A DNA stretch of 64,000 bases from Phycisphaeraceae bacterium (lineage in GTDB: Bacteria; Planctomycetota; Phycisphaerae; Phycisphaerales; UBA1924). The DNA lies in assembly GCA_019636695.1 (NCBI GenBank), contig JAHBXD010000005.1:124001-188000 (forward strand), read 5' to 3'. Made by a program: the position numbers and the translations under genes. Positions 37,172 to 46,323 of the stretch are shown in pieces (the first letter of the stretch is position 1; the number at the start of each line of letters is the position of its first letter). Under the pieces are notes generated by a model. It saw only the letters and a program-made list of their open reading frames with translations, did not search any database and was not told the origin of the DNA.

Positions 37172-40100
37172 TCACAGTTCCGGGGCAAAACCCCGGCGCA
37201 GCGTATTCTCGCAGATCGCGCGCGGCTCGACAAACTGAAGCAGGTAGTCTTTCCCGCCCGCTTTCGACCCGACGCCCGACATGCCGAACCCACCGAAGGG
37301 CTGACGCGCGACCAGCGCCCCAGTGCATGAGCGATTGAGGTAGAGATTGCCCACGCGGAACTCGCGCTTGGCCCTTTCAAGGTGCTCGGGTTTGCGGCTG
37401 TAGACCCCCCCGGTCAGCTTGAAGACATGGTCGTTGGCCATGTCGAGGGCATCATCGAAACTCGACGCGTGCATGACGGCCACGACCGGGCCGAAAATCT
37501 CTTCCCGGGCAATGGCGTGCTTCGGGGTGACACCGCTGAAGATATGCGGTCCCACAAAGCGTTCCGCCATGCCTCCAGGCAGGTTCGCCGGGGTTTCCAT
37601 TGCCAGTTCGAGCGTGCATCCCTCGGCCTTGGCCTTGGCGATCGCACCGCGGATGCGATCGGCCGCTTCACGATCGATCACCGGCCCCACATCGGTGCCG
37701 GGCATGGCCGGATCGCCCGGCACAAGCGCGCGGGTTGCTTCGACGAACCGACGCTTGAAAGTCTCCATGTGCGGGCCATCCGGCCCCTGCGGATCGACCA
37801 CGATCAACCGCGAACAGGCCGAACACTTCTGCCCCTGGAAGCCGAACGCGGAATGACGCACCCCCAGCACCGCCTCGTCAAGGTCGGCCGATGAATCGAT
37901 GATGATGGCGTTCTTGCCGCCCATCTCGCAGACTACGCGTTTCACGTGGGTTGCCGAATCGCGGATCGACGAATCGATGAATGGCGAACCGGGGGCCGCA
38001 GCGGTCAGAATGTCAAGCCCGACATCGCGCGATCCCGTGAAGGCGATGAGAGCGACACGAGGATCTCGCACCAGCGCTGCACCCGTGGTCTCTCCCGGGG
38101 CGGGACAAAAATGCAGCACATCGCGCACGGGCACGCCCCCGCGGCGCGAGCCTTCGGCCCTCAACTCGCGCCCGAAGACCCGCTCGAGCGACTCGTGCAG
38201 CACATCGGTCATCAGCCTGGCGATGCCGGGAGTCTGCTCGGCGGGCTTCACGACGACAGTGTTCCCCGTCACCAGCGCAGCGACAGTCATGCCGCAGCAG
38301 ATCGCCAGCGGGAAATTCCACGGGCTGATGACAACCGTCACCCCGCGAGGCTGATAGAGCTGTTCGTCGAGTTCACCGAAGAACCGCCCGATACGCTCAC
38401 GCTCGAACATCGGCACGGCCAGCCGGGCGTAATACTCGCAGAAATCGATCGCTTCGCAGACGTCGGCATCGGCTTCGCGCCAGGTCTTGCCCGACTCTTT
38501 GATCATGACACCGGCGAGTTCATCCCGCCTGCGGCGCATGGCCTCGGCCGCCTCAATCAGCACACCGGCCCTTGCGCGCGGGTCGGCATCGCGCCAGAGG
38601 TTGAACGCCTTTGCCGCCGAAGTGACCATCTCGCGAGCCTGTTCGGTCGTTCGGTCGTTGGCGACCTGCGGCACCCGACAGACCGCGACCGCGCGAGCAA
38701 ACGCCTCTCGTTGCTCGCGAAATGCGAAATTGCGCATCGCTTCGTTCTGGAAAGGTCGGCCGTTGCCGACCCCTTCGACCGCGGGCGAAAGACGATGACG
38801 CTCGGGCGCGCCCAGGTACAGATCGGGCTTGCCCGAAACCGACCCGTTTGCACCCGCGGCCTGCTTCGGCCCAGGGGCCGCCAGCAACTCCGAGACATCC
38901 GCGTTGTCGATGAAACCGGCCCGAAGCCATGATTCGTTGCTTGTATTCTCGAGCAGCCGCCGCACGAGATACGCCATGCCGGGGATCATTTCGCCCACAG
39001 GGACATACTCGCGCACGCGCAGGCCCATTTCGGCCGCGGCGTACTTGAGTTCGTCGGCCATGCCGTGGAGCATCTGAAGTTCGATAGCCTCGCGCGGCAA
39101 GCCCCGCTGTTCAAGCCCGACCAGCGCCGCCGCAATCGATCGCACGTTGTGCGAGCCGAGGGCGAGCTTGACACCCCCCGAGCCGGGCGCGAGGCGCGTG
39201 GGGCCTAGTCCTGCGGTCGCAGGAGCCTTGGGACACGCATCGAGGAGGATCCGCGTCATCTCTTCAAAGCAGCGGTCGGTCTGCCATTTCTCATTCCAGA
39301 CCGGGCACGGCCACCCTTGCTCTTCGGCGTGGATGGTTTCGTAATCCCAATAGGCGCCCTTGACAAGCCGAACCGACACGATACGGCCGGTTCGCTTCGC
39401 CCACTCGACAACGCGGCGGGCATCATCCGGCCCGCTCTTGAGGTATGCCTGCATGGCCAGCCCGGCGTGGAAATCGACCGCTTCGCAGCAACGGAAAAAC
39501 AGTTCGAGGGTGAGATCCTTGAACTTGAACTGCTCCATGTCGAAGTTGACGAATACGCCTCGCTCGCGCGCGGCCTCAAGCACCGGCACCAGCCTTCGCA
39601 TCAGGTCGTTGATCGATCCCTCGGTGTCGATGGGGTCGAACTTGGCGCTCAGCGAACTGATTTTGATCGATACATTGACCCTCGGAACCCCACCGAGATG
39701 GTCGCGTTCAAGCCGCGCATCGGCGGCGAACCCGGCGACGGTTTCCGGAAGATTCTCAACCAGGTCGGCATACTTCGCCTGGTAGGCATCGGCCTCGGCA
39801 TCGCTCACGCACGCCTCGCCGAGCAGATCGACGCTGAACGCGATGCCGTCCTTCCAGAGGCTTTTGAGTCGGGGCAGGGCGCTGGCCGCGTCGGTGCCCG
39901 CGATGAACTTCGACGCCATGCCCTTGATCTGCGAACTGATCGTGCCCGCGAACAACCCCTTGGCCAGCCCCCCGGCTTTGATGCCCAGCTCAAAACCCGG
40001 AGGAAGCTTGACCCCGGGCTGCGTCAGATAGTCGGTCAGATGGTCATGAATCATCTCGGGTGTCGTCAGCACGGGAAAGCAGTCGACGAACCGGAACATC

Positions 40101-40321
40101 TGCACCTTGAAGTTCTGGTCTTTCATCGACCAGTTCATCAGTTTGTCGCTGTAGAACTTCGCGCTCAGGATGCCCGCCTTGTGCCCGCGCGCCCGATCAA
40201 GCATCTCTGACCCGAGGGCGAGGATTCGGCTCTCGGCCGATGCATCGCCTGACGCGGCGGGTGCGGCGGCCTGACCGGAAGGGGGTGCGGACGTGCGACG
40301 CTTGCTTTTGAAAAGGGGCAT
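37172..40321 (-). CDS. putA: Bifunctional proline dehydrogenase / glutamate semialdehyde dehydrogenase
   Basis: The protein has 1049 residues. The N-terminal half is FAD-dependent proline dehydrogenase (NFDMEQFKFKDL, VRLVKGAYWDYE, REYVPVGEMIPG, RRLLENTSNESW). The C-terminal half is an aldehyde dehydrogenase with ISPWNFPLAI, the general-base Glu in CEMGGKNA and nucleophile Cys in GQKCSACSR. Together they turn proline into glutamate and channel the intermediate. The start at 40321 gives a basic N-terminus. There is no N-terminal DNA-binding domain, so it is unlikely to repress itself. Glutamate dehydrogenase in the window could take the product further. Confidence 0.94.
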   Translation of the reverse strand: MPLFKSKRRTSAPPSGQAAAPAASGDASAESRILALGSEMLDRARGHKAGILSAKFYSDKLMNWSMKDQNFKVQMFRFVDCFPVLTTPEMIHDHLTDYLTQPGVKLPPGFELGIKAGGLAKGLFAGTISSQIKGMASKFIAGTDAASALPRLKSLWKDGIAFSVDLLGEACVSDAEADAYQAKYADLVENLPETVAGFAADARLERDHLGGVPRVNVSIKISSLSAKFDPIDTEGSINDLMRRLVPVLEAARERGVFVNFDMEQFKFKDLTLELFFRCCEAVDFHAGLAMQAYLKSGPDDARRVVEWAKRTGRIVSVRLVKGAYWDYETIHAEEQGWPCPVWNEKWQTDRCFEEMTRILLDACPKAPATAGLGPTRLAPGSGGVKLALGSHNVRSIAAALVGLEQRGLPREAIELQMLHGMADELKYAAAEMGLRVREYVPVGEMIPGMAYLVRRLLENTSNESWLRAGFIDNADVSELLAAPGPKQAAGANGSVSGKPDLYLGAPERHRLSPAVEGVGNGRPFQNEAMRNFAFREQREAFARAVAVCRVPQVANDRTTEQAREMVTSAAKAFNLWRDADPRARAGVLIEAAEAMRRRRDELAGVMIKESGKTWREADADVCEAIDFCEYYARLAVPMFERERIGRFFGELDEQLYQPRGVTVVISPWNFPLAICCGMTVAALVTGNTVVVKPAEQTPGIARLMTDVLHESLERVFGRELRAEGSRRGGVPVRDVLHFCPAPGETTGAALVRDPRVALIAFTGSRDVGLDILTAAAPGSPFIDSSIRDSATHVKRVVCEMGGKNAIIIDSSADLDEAVLGVRHSAFGFQGQKCSACSRLIVVDPQGPDGPHMETFKRRFVEATRALVPGDPAMPGTDVGPVIDREAADRIRGAIAKAKAEGCTLELAMETPANLPGGMAERFVGPHIFSGVTPKHAIAREEIFGPVVAVMHASSFDDALDMANDHVFKLTGGVYSRKPEHLERAKREFRVGNLYLNRSCTGALVARQPFGGFGMSGVGSKAGGKDYLLQFVEPRAICENTLRRGFAPEL

Positions 40322-40446
40322 GGCTCGGCGAATTCCGAAAAGACGCCTCAGGACGCGGGGGCGACAGCCGGTCCGCACTCCGGGCGGGCAACTGTACGCC
40401 GTGCCCGTTGCACCCAGGACCGGCGGAAGCGGTTGCACCAGTGACC

Positions 40447-40480
40447 AAAGGCCGCCCCCTCGCACGCGAAGGGACGGCCC
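40447..40480 (-). terminator. Probable terminator of the OsmC gene
   Basis: GGCCG and CCCT pair with AGGG and CGGCC (one mismatch between the stems). On the minus strand only TTTGG follows, so the call is moderate. Confidence 0.5.
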
Positions 40481-40512
40481 GGTCTCCCGGCTCCGAAAGC
40501 GCGGTGGTCGGA

Positions 40513-41079
40513 TCAGCGTTCGATGACGAGGCGCGATCCGGTCGGAATCGCCGTGGTGATGTTGAAGAAGTTGGGGCTGGTCGCCTTGATGATCTCATGC
40601 AACTGGCGGAACTGCTCTTCGGTCGCGTCGCCGGCGATGCGGACGGTCTGCTGGAGGTTGCCGTACCCGGGCTTGACCTTGGCGTCGATGCCCAGGAACC
40701 CGCGCAGGTCGATATCGCCGCGAAGATCGATCTCGAGCTTGGTGAGGGTGATGCCCATGAGCGCGGCGACGGCCGAATAGCCCACCATCATGCAGGCGTT
40801 GAGCGCCGACATGAGGTATTCCTGCGGATTGGCGAATTCGTTGGTGCCGCAAAGCTCGTGCGGTTCATCGACGCTGATCGTAAACGGCCGTTCGATATAC
40901 CGGCCGCCGAACCCGAAGCCGCGAACCGCATGGTCGGAGCGCGTGCCACCCTTCCACGTGCTGGTCACGGCCCACGAGGTCTGGCCCCGGGCCGAATCGC
41001 TCTGGATATCGACAATGCACCCCCGCAGGGCGGCGACGTCGATCCCGTTCACGGTCGTATGTTCAAGAGTCTCGTGCAT
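40513..41079 (-). CDS. OsmC/Ohr-family protein
   Basis: The protein has 188 residues. AAAGGAG precedes the ATG at 41079. The OsmC fold is recognised by EFANPQEYLMSALNACMMVGYSAVAALMG (in part) and the final beta hairpin. One cysteine sits in the LNAC position. The second cysteine of true peroxidases is absent (SPNFFNI instead), so a thiol-peroxidase role is doubtful. It is divergent from a TetR regulator that probably controls it. Confidence 0.86.
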   Translation of the reverse strand: MHETLEHTTVNGIDVAALRGCIVDIQSDSARGQTSWAVTSTWKGGTRSDHAVRGFGFGGRYIERPFTISVDEPHELCGTNEFANPQEYLMSALNACMMVGYSAVAALMGITLTKLEIDLRGDIDLRGFLGIDAKVKPGYGNLQQTVRIAGDATEEQFRQLHEIIKATSPNFFNITTAIPTGSRLVIER

Positions 41080-41160
41080 GTGTGTGCTCCTTTCGTTTTG
41101 ATGCGACGACAACGCTCGCCGCGATGAAACGAGTATTCGGCACGACACGGCCTTGAAACA

Positions 41161-41177
41161 GTGCACTCGCGGTGCAC
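41161..41177. promoter_or_regulatory. Candidate TetR operator between osmC-like and tetR genes
   Basis: GTGCAC, 5 bases (TCGCG), GTGCAC forms a 17-base near-palindrome in the 149-base divergent gap. TTGAAA at 41153-41158 could be a -35 box. TetR regulators usually bind such sites between themselves and the gene they control. Confidence 0.45.
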
Positions 41178-41228
41178 CCTGGGGGTGACTTCGAGTACAC
41201 TCCCTGCTGACGCCGCAAAGGAGCACGC

Positions 41229-41852
41229 ATGAACCGGCAACAGGGCAAAACCGTGGCCGAACTCTTCGGCCACCCTCCGCTTGCGCAGGAAGGCCGAGAT
41301 CGCCTGATCGCCGCGGGGATCGAGCTGTTCTCTCGCCACGGCATTCAGGCCGTCGGTCTCGACCAGATCATCGCCCTCGCCGGCGTCACCAAGACGACGT
41401 TCTACAAGCACTTCGAAAGCAAAGACGAACTCGCCGTCGAGGCCGTGCGCCGACGTCACGAGTGGGAGTTGGTCGCCTGGGATCGCGCGGTACACGAACT
41501 CGCGGGGGATTGCCCTCGCAAACAACTGGTCGCCTATTACGACGTGCTCGACCTCTGGTTCAATGACCCCGACTTCCGCGGCTGCCTCTTTATCAACTCC
41601 GCCGCCGAGTTTCCCAATCCGCACGACCCGATCCACCGCGTCGCGGCAGAACATAAGCGCAGGGTCCGCGATCATTTCCGCTCGCTTGCCGCCCTCGCGG
41701 GGGTCACCGAACCCGAAGCCTTCGCCGACCGCTATACCGCCCTGTTCGAGGGCACCCTCGTCCTCCGCCAGGTCCACGACCGAAACGACGCCGCCCGCGT
41801 CATGAAGCCGGCCGTCGAGCAGATGCTTCGCGACGCCCTCGGCAACGCCTGA
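41229..41852 (+). CDS. TetR-family transcriptional regulator
   Basis: The protein has 207 residues. AAAGGAG precedes the ATG. The TetR HTH lies at residues ~22-68 (LIAAGIELFSRHGIQAVGLDQIIALAGVTKTTFYKHFESKDEL, here in part). The C-terminal ligand domain has WFNDPDFRGCLFINSAAEF, found in a subgroup of TetR proteins. It faces the OsmC-like gene and likely represses it and itself. Confidence 0.9.
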   Translation: MNRQQGKTVAELFGHPPLAQEGRDRLIAAGIELFSRHGIQAVGLDQIIALAGVTKTTFYKHFESKDELAVEAVRRRHEWELVAWDRAVHELAGDCPRKQLVAYYDVLDLWFNDPDFRGCLFINSAAEFPNPHDPIHRVAAEHKRRVRDHFRSLAALAGVTEPEAFADRYTALFEGTLVLRQVHDRNDAARVMKPAVEQMLRDALGNA

Positions 41853-41902
41853 CCGCACTTTCTTTTCCCACCGCGTGAGCGTGTTTCCCGCACGTCGCTT
41901 GA

Positions 41903-41941
41903 CCCTTGACCAATGCAGCAATGCCGCTGCATCACCAAGGG
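41903..41941 (+). promoter_or_regulatory. Leader hairpin over the ribosome binding site
   Basis: CCCTTG at 41903-41908 pairs with CAAGGG at 41936-41941, and ATGCAGC at 41913-41919 pairs with GCTGCAT at 41926-41932 around a 6-base loop. The 3' strand of the outer stem overlaps AAGGGAG, the ribosome site of the CTERM gene that starts at 41951. Confidence 0.6.
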
Positions 41942-41950
41942 AGATCCACG

Positions 41951-42694
41951 ATGCGCACCACGCACCTGACCGCGCTGTTTGCCCTCACCATCGCCGCCTC
42001 AAACGCCCTCGCCCTCGAAACCATCACCCTCCGTTCAGGATGGATCAGTAACGCCCCGGGAATCCCCTCCCAGATCGAGGACGACATCACCGTACTCGCC
42101 GGACCCGGCGGCACAGCCCTGAGCGCGACGGCCTTTACCCCGGCCCAATTCGCCGCGGCACAGTCCGGGCCGTTCGCGCGGGTCATCACACCCGTCAGCG
42201 GACCGTGGATCGCCACCCTCCCCGCCGACCCGCTGGCCCGTTGGATCAACCCCAGCTTCTTCGCCACCGGCCCCTTCTTCCTCGGTACTCCGGCCTCGGC
42301 GTTGTATGCCGTGCCCTTCAACGTCACGACAACCGGCATCACCAGCGCCACCCTCACGCTGCATTGGGCGTGCGATGACACCCTCGGGGGTCTGCTCGCC
42401 GGTGCCGGCGACCCCAACCAGATGGGCGTCTATATCAACGGCGTGCCCGTGCCGATCGCCGGGGGCAGCTTCTCCTCGCAGTCGAGCGTCTTCAACGTCA
42501 ACGTCACGGGGTTGGTCAACACCGGCGCCAACACCATGTATCTCTACCAGCGCGACATCGGCGTGAGCGTCAGCGGCCTGATCTTCAGCGCAACCTACAA
42601 CATCCTTCCGGCGCCCGGCGCCGCCGGATTGCTCGGCCTCGGCGGCCTGTGCGCAGTGCGCCGACGCCGCCCGGCCCTGCCTGCCCGCGCATAA
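41951..42694 (+). CDS. Secreted protein with PEP-CTERM-like sorting tail
   Basis: The protein has 247 residues. The signal peptide ends near residue 21 (NALALE). The central part (TSATLTLHWACDDTLGG, MGVYINGVPVPI, VTGLVNTGANTMYLYQRD) looks like a carbohydrate-binding-type beta sandwich. The tail has LPAPGA, a Gly/Leu helix and RRRR, followed by eight extra residues. The ribosome site lies in the foot of a hairpin, so translation may be regulated. Confidence 0.82.
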   Translation: MRTTHLTALFALTIAASNALALETITLRSGWISNAPGIPSQIEDDITVLAGPGGTALSATAFTPAQFAAAQSGPFARVITPVSGPWIATLPADPLARWINPSFFATGPFFLGTPASALYAVPFNVTTTGITSATLTLHWACDDTLGGLLAGAGDPNQMGVYINGVPVPIAGGSFSSQSSVFNVNVTGLVNTGANTMYLYQRDIGVSVSGLIFSATYNILPAPGAAGLLGLGGLCAVRRRRPALPARA

Positions 42695-42774
42695 CCCACC
42701 CACATGACGGATCATGCCGCAAGCCGCCCGAGGACCCTCGGCGGCTTGTGTGCATAACTTCGACCAATGGCAAG

Positions 42775-42861
42775 CGGAGAGGGGGGGATTCGAACCCCCG
42801 ATACGGTTGCCCGTATACGCGATTTCCAGTCGCGTTCCTTCAGCCTCTCGGACACCTCTCC
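42775..42861 (-). tRNA. tRNA-Ser (GGA anticodon)
   Basis: Acceptor GGAGAGG pairs with CCTCTCC, and discriminator is G. The anticodon loop CTGGAAA gives GGA. The long variable arm (TATACGGGCAACCGTAT) is typical of tRNA-Ser. It shares acceptor and T arm with the other tRNA-Ser in the window. No CCA is encoded. Confidence 0.95.
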
Positions 42862-42907
42862 GAATAACGCGGGCAGTGTAGACCCTCCCCGCCGAGCCGT
42901 CACCCGA

Positions 42908-44503
42908 TCACGGCGTCGCGCTCACCGTCGCCCCCGACGCGGCGGTCAGATACCGATCGATCACCGAGACGATGTCCTCGTGCAGTTTCAGCGCCCGGGC
43001 ATCGGTCGCGCCCGCCCCGGAGAGGTCGTTGATCAGGATGCTGAACCCCACCGCCCGCCCCGACGGCCTGTGAATCACATAGCCGCTCAGGGTGCGCACG
43101 CCGTTCAGATACCCCGATTTCGCCCGCACTTCGTTGGCAATCTTCACCTCGCGGAATCGACGCCGCAGCGTCCCGTCTCCCGCCTCGGGCAGCGACGCCA
43201 CAAACACCGAAGACAGTTGCGGATCACGGTACATCGACGCCAGGAACGTCGTAAGCAGCGCCGGGGAAACCTCGTTGTCACGGCTCATCCCCGACCCGTC
43301 GCTCACCACGATGTTCGTCGCCGCCTGCGGCCCCAGCCGCTCGGCCAGCACCATGCGAAGCACGCTCGCCCCCGTCTCCCACGATCCCGACTCCCCCGAA
43401 ACGGCATGCCCGAGCAGCTTCAGCAGGGCCTCGGCATACAGATTCACCGAGTCGACATTGCAGAGTTGCACGATATCCGCAAGGGGGGTCGTCACCACCG
43501 CAAGCACGCGCCCTTCGTCAAATCGCTCGTCAGATGCGGCCAGACGCACCTGCGCGACCGCCGCGGTCCCACCCGGGGTTGACCCCACCACAACGCCGAG
43601 CGAGGCCAGCCGATCGGCCAGCAGTTGCCCGGCAAAAAGCGCGGGGTCGTGCAGCGCCACCCGCGCCGGGGCCTGTGCCGGATAACGCACATCGCCCAGG
43701 AGCGCAAACCGATTGGCCCGCATGTCGCGCCGCACCCAAGCCGTATGCCGACCCGTGGTCACCGTCCGCGCGCCGATGCGCACTTCACGCGATATCCACG
43801 GCGCTCGCGGCTCAAGCGTGAAGTCGGGTGCGCTGACACCGTCTGGTGCCGGCCGGGCATAAAAGTCCAGCACGTTCCGATGAAAATTCACCCCCCCCAC
43901 CGCGGCGCAGTAGTGCCGATCGAGTTGATCGGCCGGCCATCGCGGATGCACATACTGCCGGTCAAAGACCCGATCATCCACCACGATCTCGCGGATGGAT
44001 GTCACCTTCGCATCGTGCACGGCTCTGGCCATCGCGTTCAGCACGTTCTCGGCAGAAAGGTCCGTCGAAACGCGCTTGAGAAACTCCGGATCGCCCAGCG
44101 CAGGGTCGCCCGCCCCCTTGAGCACCAACACATCCCCCGACAGAATCAACTCCGTCCGGAAAACATACTCAGGCCCCAGCACCGCCAGCGCGGCACCCGT
44201 CGTCAACACCTTCATGTTCGATGCAGGAATGTACTTCGCCTCGTGCTCGACACCCGCCAGGCGCGCCATCGACCCGAGATCGACCACCGAAACGCCGACA
44301 CGCGCGCTGCCCAGTCGCGCATCACGCACAAGGGTCTCGATATCCCTCGCAATTGTCGGGTTCGCGCTATACGCCGAGGCAACACGGCTCGCGGCCGTCA
44401 CCGGCGCCGGGGCCAACCCCAGAACCGCCAGCACCACACATGCCGCCAGATGCGCTACCCATCCGCCGCGATCTCCCCGTCCTGCTCCGTGTCCTGGTTT
44501 CAT
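42908..44503 (-). CDS. dacB: D-alanyl-D-alanine carboxypeptidase/endopeptidase (PBP4 type, S13)
   Basis: The protein has 531 residues. The signal peptide ends near residue 38 (PVTAAS). The serine is Ser95 in SNMK (S-x-x-K with Lys98), the second motif is SDGSGMS and the third KSG (AKSGYLNG), the PBP4 set. It trims peptidoglycan cross-links in the periplasm. The ATG at 44503 is chosen for the signal peptide; the frame stays open upstream but lacks coding character. Confidence 0.92.
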   Translation of the reverse strand: MKPGHGAGRGDRGGWVAHLAACVVLAVLGLAPAPVTAASRVASAYSANPTIARDIETLVRDARLGSARVGVSVVDLGSMARLAGVEHEAKYIPASNMKVLTTGAALAVLGPEYVFRTELILSGDVLVLKGAGDPALGDPEFLKRVSTDLSAENVLNAMARAVHDAKVTSIREIVVDDRVFDRQYVHPRWPADQLDRHYCAAVGGVNFHRNVLDFYARPAPDGVSAPDFTLEPRAPWISREVRIGARTVTTGRHTAWVRRDMRANRFALLGDVRYPAQAPARVALHDPALFAGQLLADRLASLGVVVGSTPGGTAAVAQVRLAASDERFDEGRVLAVVTTPLADIVQLCNVDSVNLYAEALLKLLGHAVSGESGSWETGASVLRMVLAERLGPQAATNIVVSDGSGMSRDNEVSPALLTTFLASMYRDPQLSSVFVASLPEAGDGTLRRRFREVKIANEVRAKSGYLNGVRTLSGYVIHRPSGRAVGFSILINDLSGAGATDARALKLHEDIVSVIDRYLTAASGATVSATP

Positions 44504-45240
44504 GCGCTCCCTCGCTCGACTGGGCCGGACTCGCCGGCAACTTCCTTCCCGCCATGCCTGCCCGAACAACACATCCACACCAAAAGGCCCATCATTATCG
44601 GGCAACCCGCCCCCGTCAGCGGCAGTTCGTTCCACGAATCGCCGCAAGTTCGTTGGCCGCTCAAAGCCCCATCGCTCGCCCCAGGTTCTTCCCTGGGGAA
44701 ATCCCCGCTCCCCGCTTTCCGCGGCAGGGAAATTCCTCAGTACATCGGAAGTCGCCGCTCCCGGCGTTGATGAAATCGCGACCGACTCGCTTCTCGGTCG
44801 CGCCCATCCGCAAGCCCCCGCACCCAAGCGCAATGGTGCTCCAGCGCCACCCAGCCGCGGAGGCCCGACCCCAGGCACGCCCGCCGACTGCCGAATCGAC
44901 TCAGACGGCCAACATCCTATAAGACCATGACACGGGCCGAGGCCGCATTTACGGGCCATACCCAACCCGGTCACACCGATCGAAGAGACGCCTCGCTCCT
45001 GGGTCTGGCAAGTGACGCCATCACCGTGGACATCGTTCGGGTCATACCAATATCGCAGCGCACAATCGTGTTCCGTAGGCGACATCAGCCCGAACGCTTT
45101 GCAGCGCAATCAGCGCGGAACGACATGCCGAGCGTCCTTGAGAGAACGCCAGCCTGACACGACGGCATCTCGGGGCGGGGCCTTCCGTTCCCGGCATCCC
45201 GCCACCGCTTCCTGCCCCAGACCGACACCCACTCGGTCCG
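44504..45240. other. 737-base region without a recognised gene
   Basis: No open frame here looks coding. An 8-bp inverted repeat GCGACCGA/TCGGTCGC lies at 44778-44801, and a GGGGA/TCCCC stem near 44695-44706. I found no RNase P, tmRNA or SRP signature. It may hold the promoters of dacB or a degenerate gene. Confidence 0.5.
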
Positions 45241-46323
45241 CTAGGCTCGCCTTCTGCGCCAACTCATCGCTGCGGCGATGCCCATCACCCCGACAGCACC
45301 TGGCCCGGGAATCACTTTCGACCAGAGCAGCGCTTCGACGCGCCCGGTCGTGTTGTTGAATCCACGCCCGGCAACGTACACCATCGTACCGTCGCTCCAG
45401 ATGCTCTCGGCATGGGTGTCACCCCAGGAACCGGGCAGCACCTGCGACAAGTCATACCACGTATCCGCGTGATCTCCACACCACACGCTGGCGCGGAATA
45501 CATCGTCGATGATGGCGACCCCGACGTGTTTCGAGCCGTTCGTGTCAAAAGCGTTGGAATGCGTCGCCCCCGCCGGAGCAAGGTCTACCCACGAATCCGC
45601 GGTATTGCTCCACATCCCCGCCCGAACCACCCCTCCGAACACCGCCCACCCCACCTGTCGATTGCCGAAAATGCCCATGGCTTGCGAGTTTGTCGCCCCC
45701 GCCGGAGCAAGGTCAACCCATGAATCCGCGCTTCCGCTCCACATGCTCGCTCGCCCGAGTCCGCTCACAAGCGCACGGCCGACCTGGCGCGTGCCATCCG
45801 TGCCGAAGGCCACAGAGTTCGTGCCATTCGCCGGCATGAGATTCACCCACGACCCCGCGTTCCCCGACCACAGGCTGGCGCTCAACCTCCCGTTGATGAA
45901 CGCCTGGCCCACCTGTTGCGAGCCTGCCGCGGCGTGCGCCTGCGAAGACTCCGCTCCCGCGGGGTGCAAATCGACTCGCGAGGCTGCCGAGCCGGTCCAC
46001 ATGCTCGCGCGTGAGACATCGTCAAAAGTGGCATAACCGACCTGCTGCGTATCCGACACCCCGCGGACCCATGACAACGTCGCGCCCGTAGGATGAAGAT
46101 CAACCCACGACTCGGGAGTTCCACTCCATATCGCGGCACGCAACACGCCGTCAACGACTGTGGCGCCCCCTTGGGTTGGCCCGAAAACGCTATCCGCTCG
46201 CGACTGCGTCGTCCCCATCGGATGCAGCACCGTCACCGACCACTGTGACCATGCGGGCGCTGCGCTGCACGCCGCGGCAACAACCATCGCGCGAACCATC
46301 GCTTTGGAAGCGGGTTGAGACAT
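45241..46323 (-). CDS. Secreted seven-repeat protein with CTERM-like tail
   Basis: The protein has 360 residues from the ATG at 46323 with GAGAGGAGAG upstream. After a signal peptide come six repeats of about 43 residues (consensus SWVDLxPAGAxxSxA...QVGxA...RASMW) and a degenerate seventh, which suits a seven-bladed beta propeller similar to HAF-type repeats (inference). The tail has IPGPGA, a hydrophobic helix and RRRR. Repeats 5 and 6 are very similar at DNA level too, so duplication is recent. Confidence 0.82.
   Translation of the reverse strand: MSQPASKAMVRAMVVAAACSAAPAWSQWSVTVLHPMGTTQSRADSVFGPTQGGATVVDGVLRAAIWSGTPESWVDLHPTGATLSWVRGVSDTQQVGYATFDDVSRASMWTGSAASRVDLHPAGAESSQAHAAAGSQQVGQAFINGRLSASLWSGNAGSWVNLMPANGTNSVAFGTDGTRQVGRALVSGLGRASMWSGSADSWVDLAPAGATNSQAMGIFGNRQVGWAVFGGVVRAGMWSNTADSWVDLAPAGATHSNAFDTNGSKHVGVAIIDDVFRASVWCGDHADTWYDLSQVLPGSWGDTHAESIWSDGTMVYVAGRGFNNTTGRVEALLWSKVIPGPGAVGVMGIAAAMSWRRRRA

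Noticed and set aside
44504-45109. N-terminal extension of dacB
   Set aside because: The frame is open but the residues have no coding character, and a good signal peptide starts at 44503.
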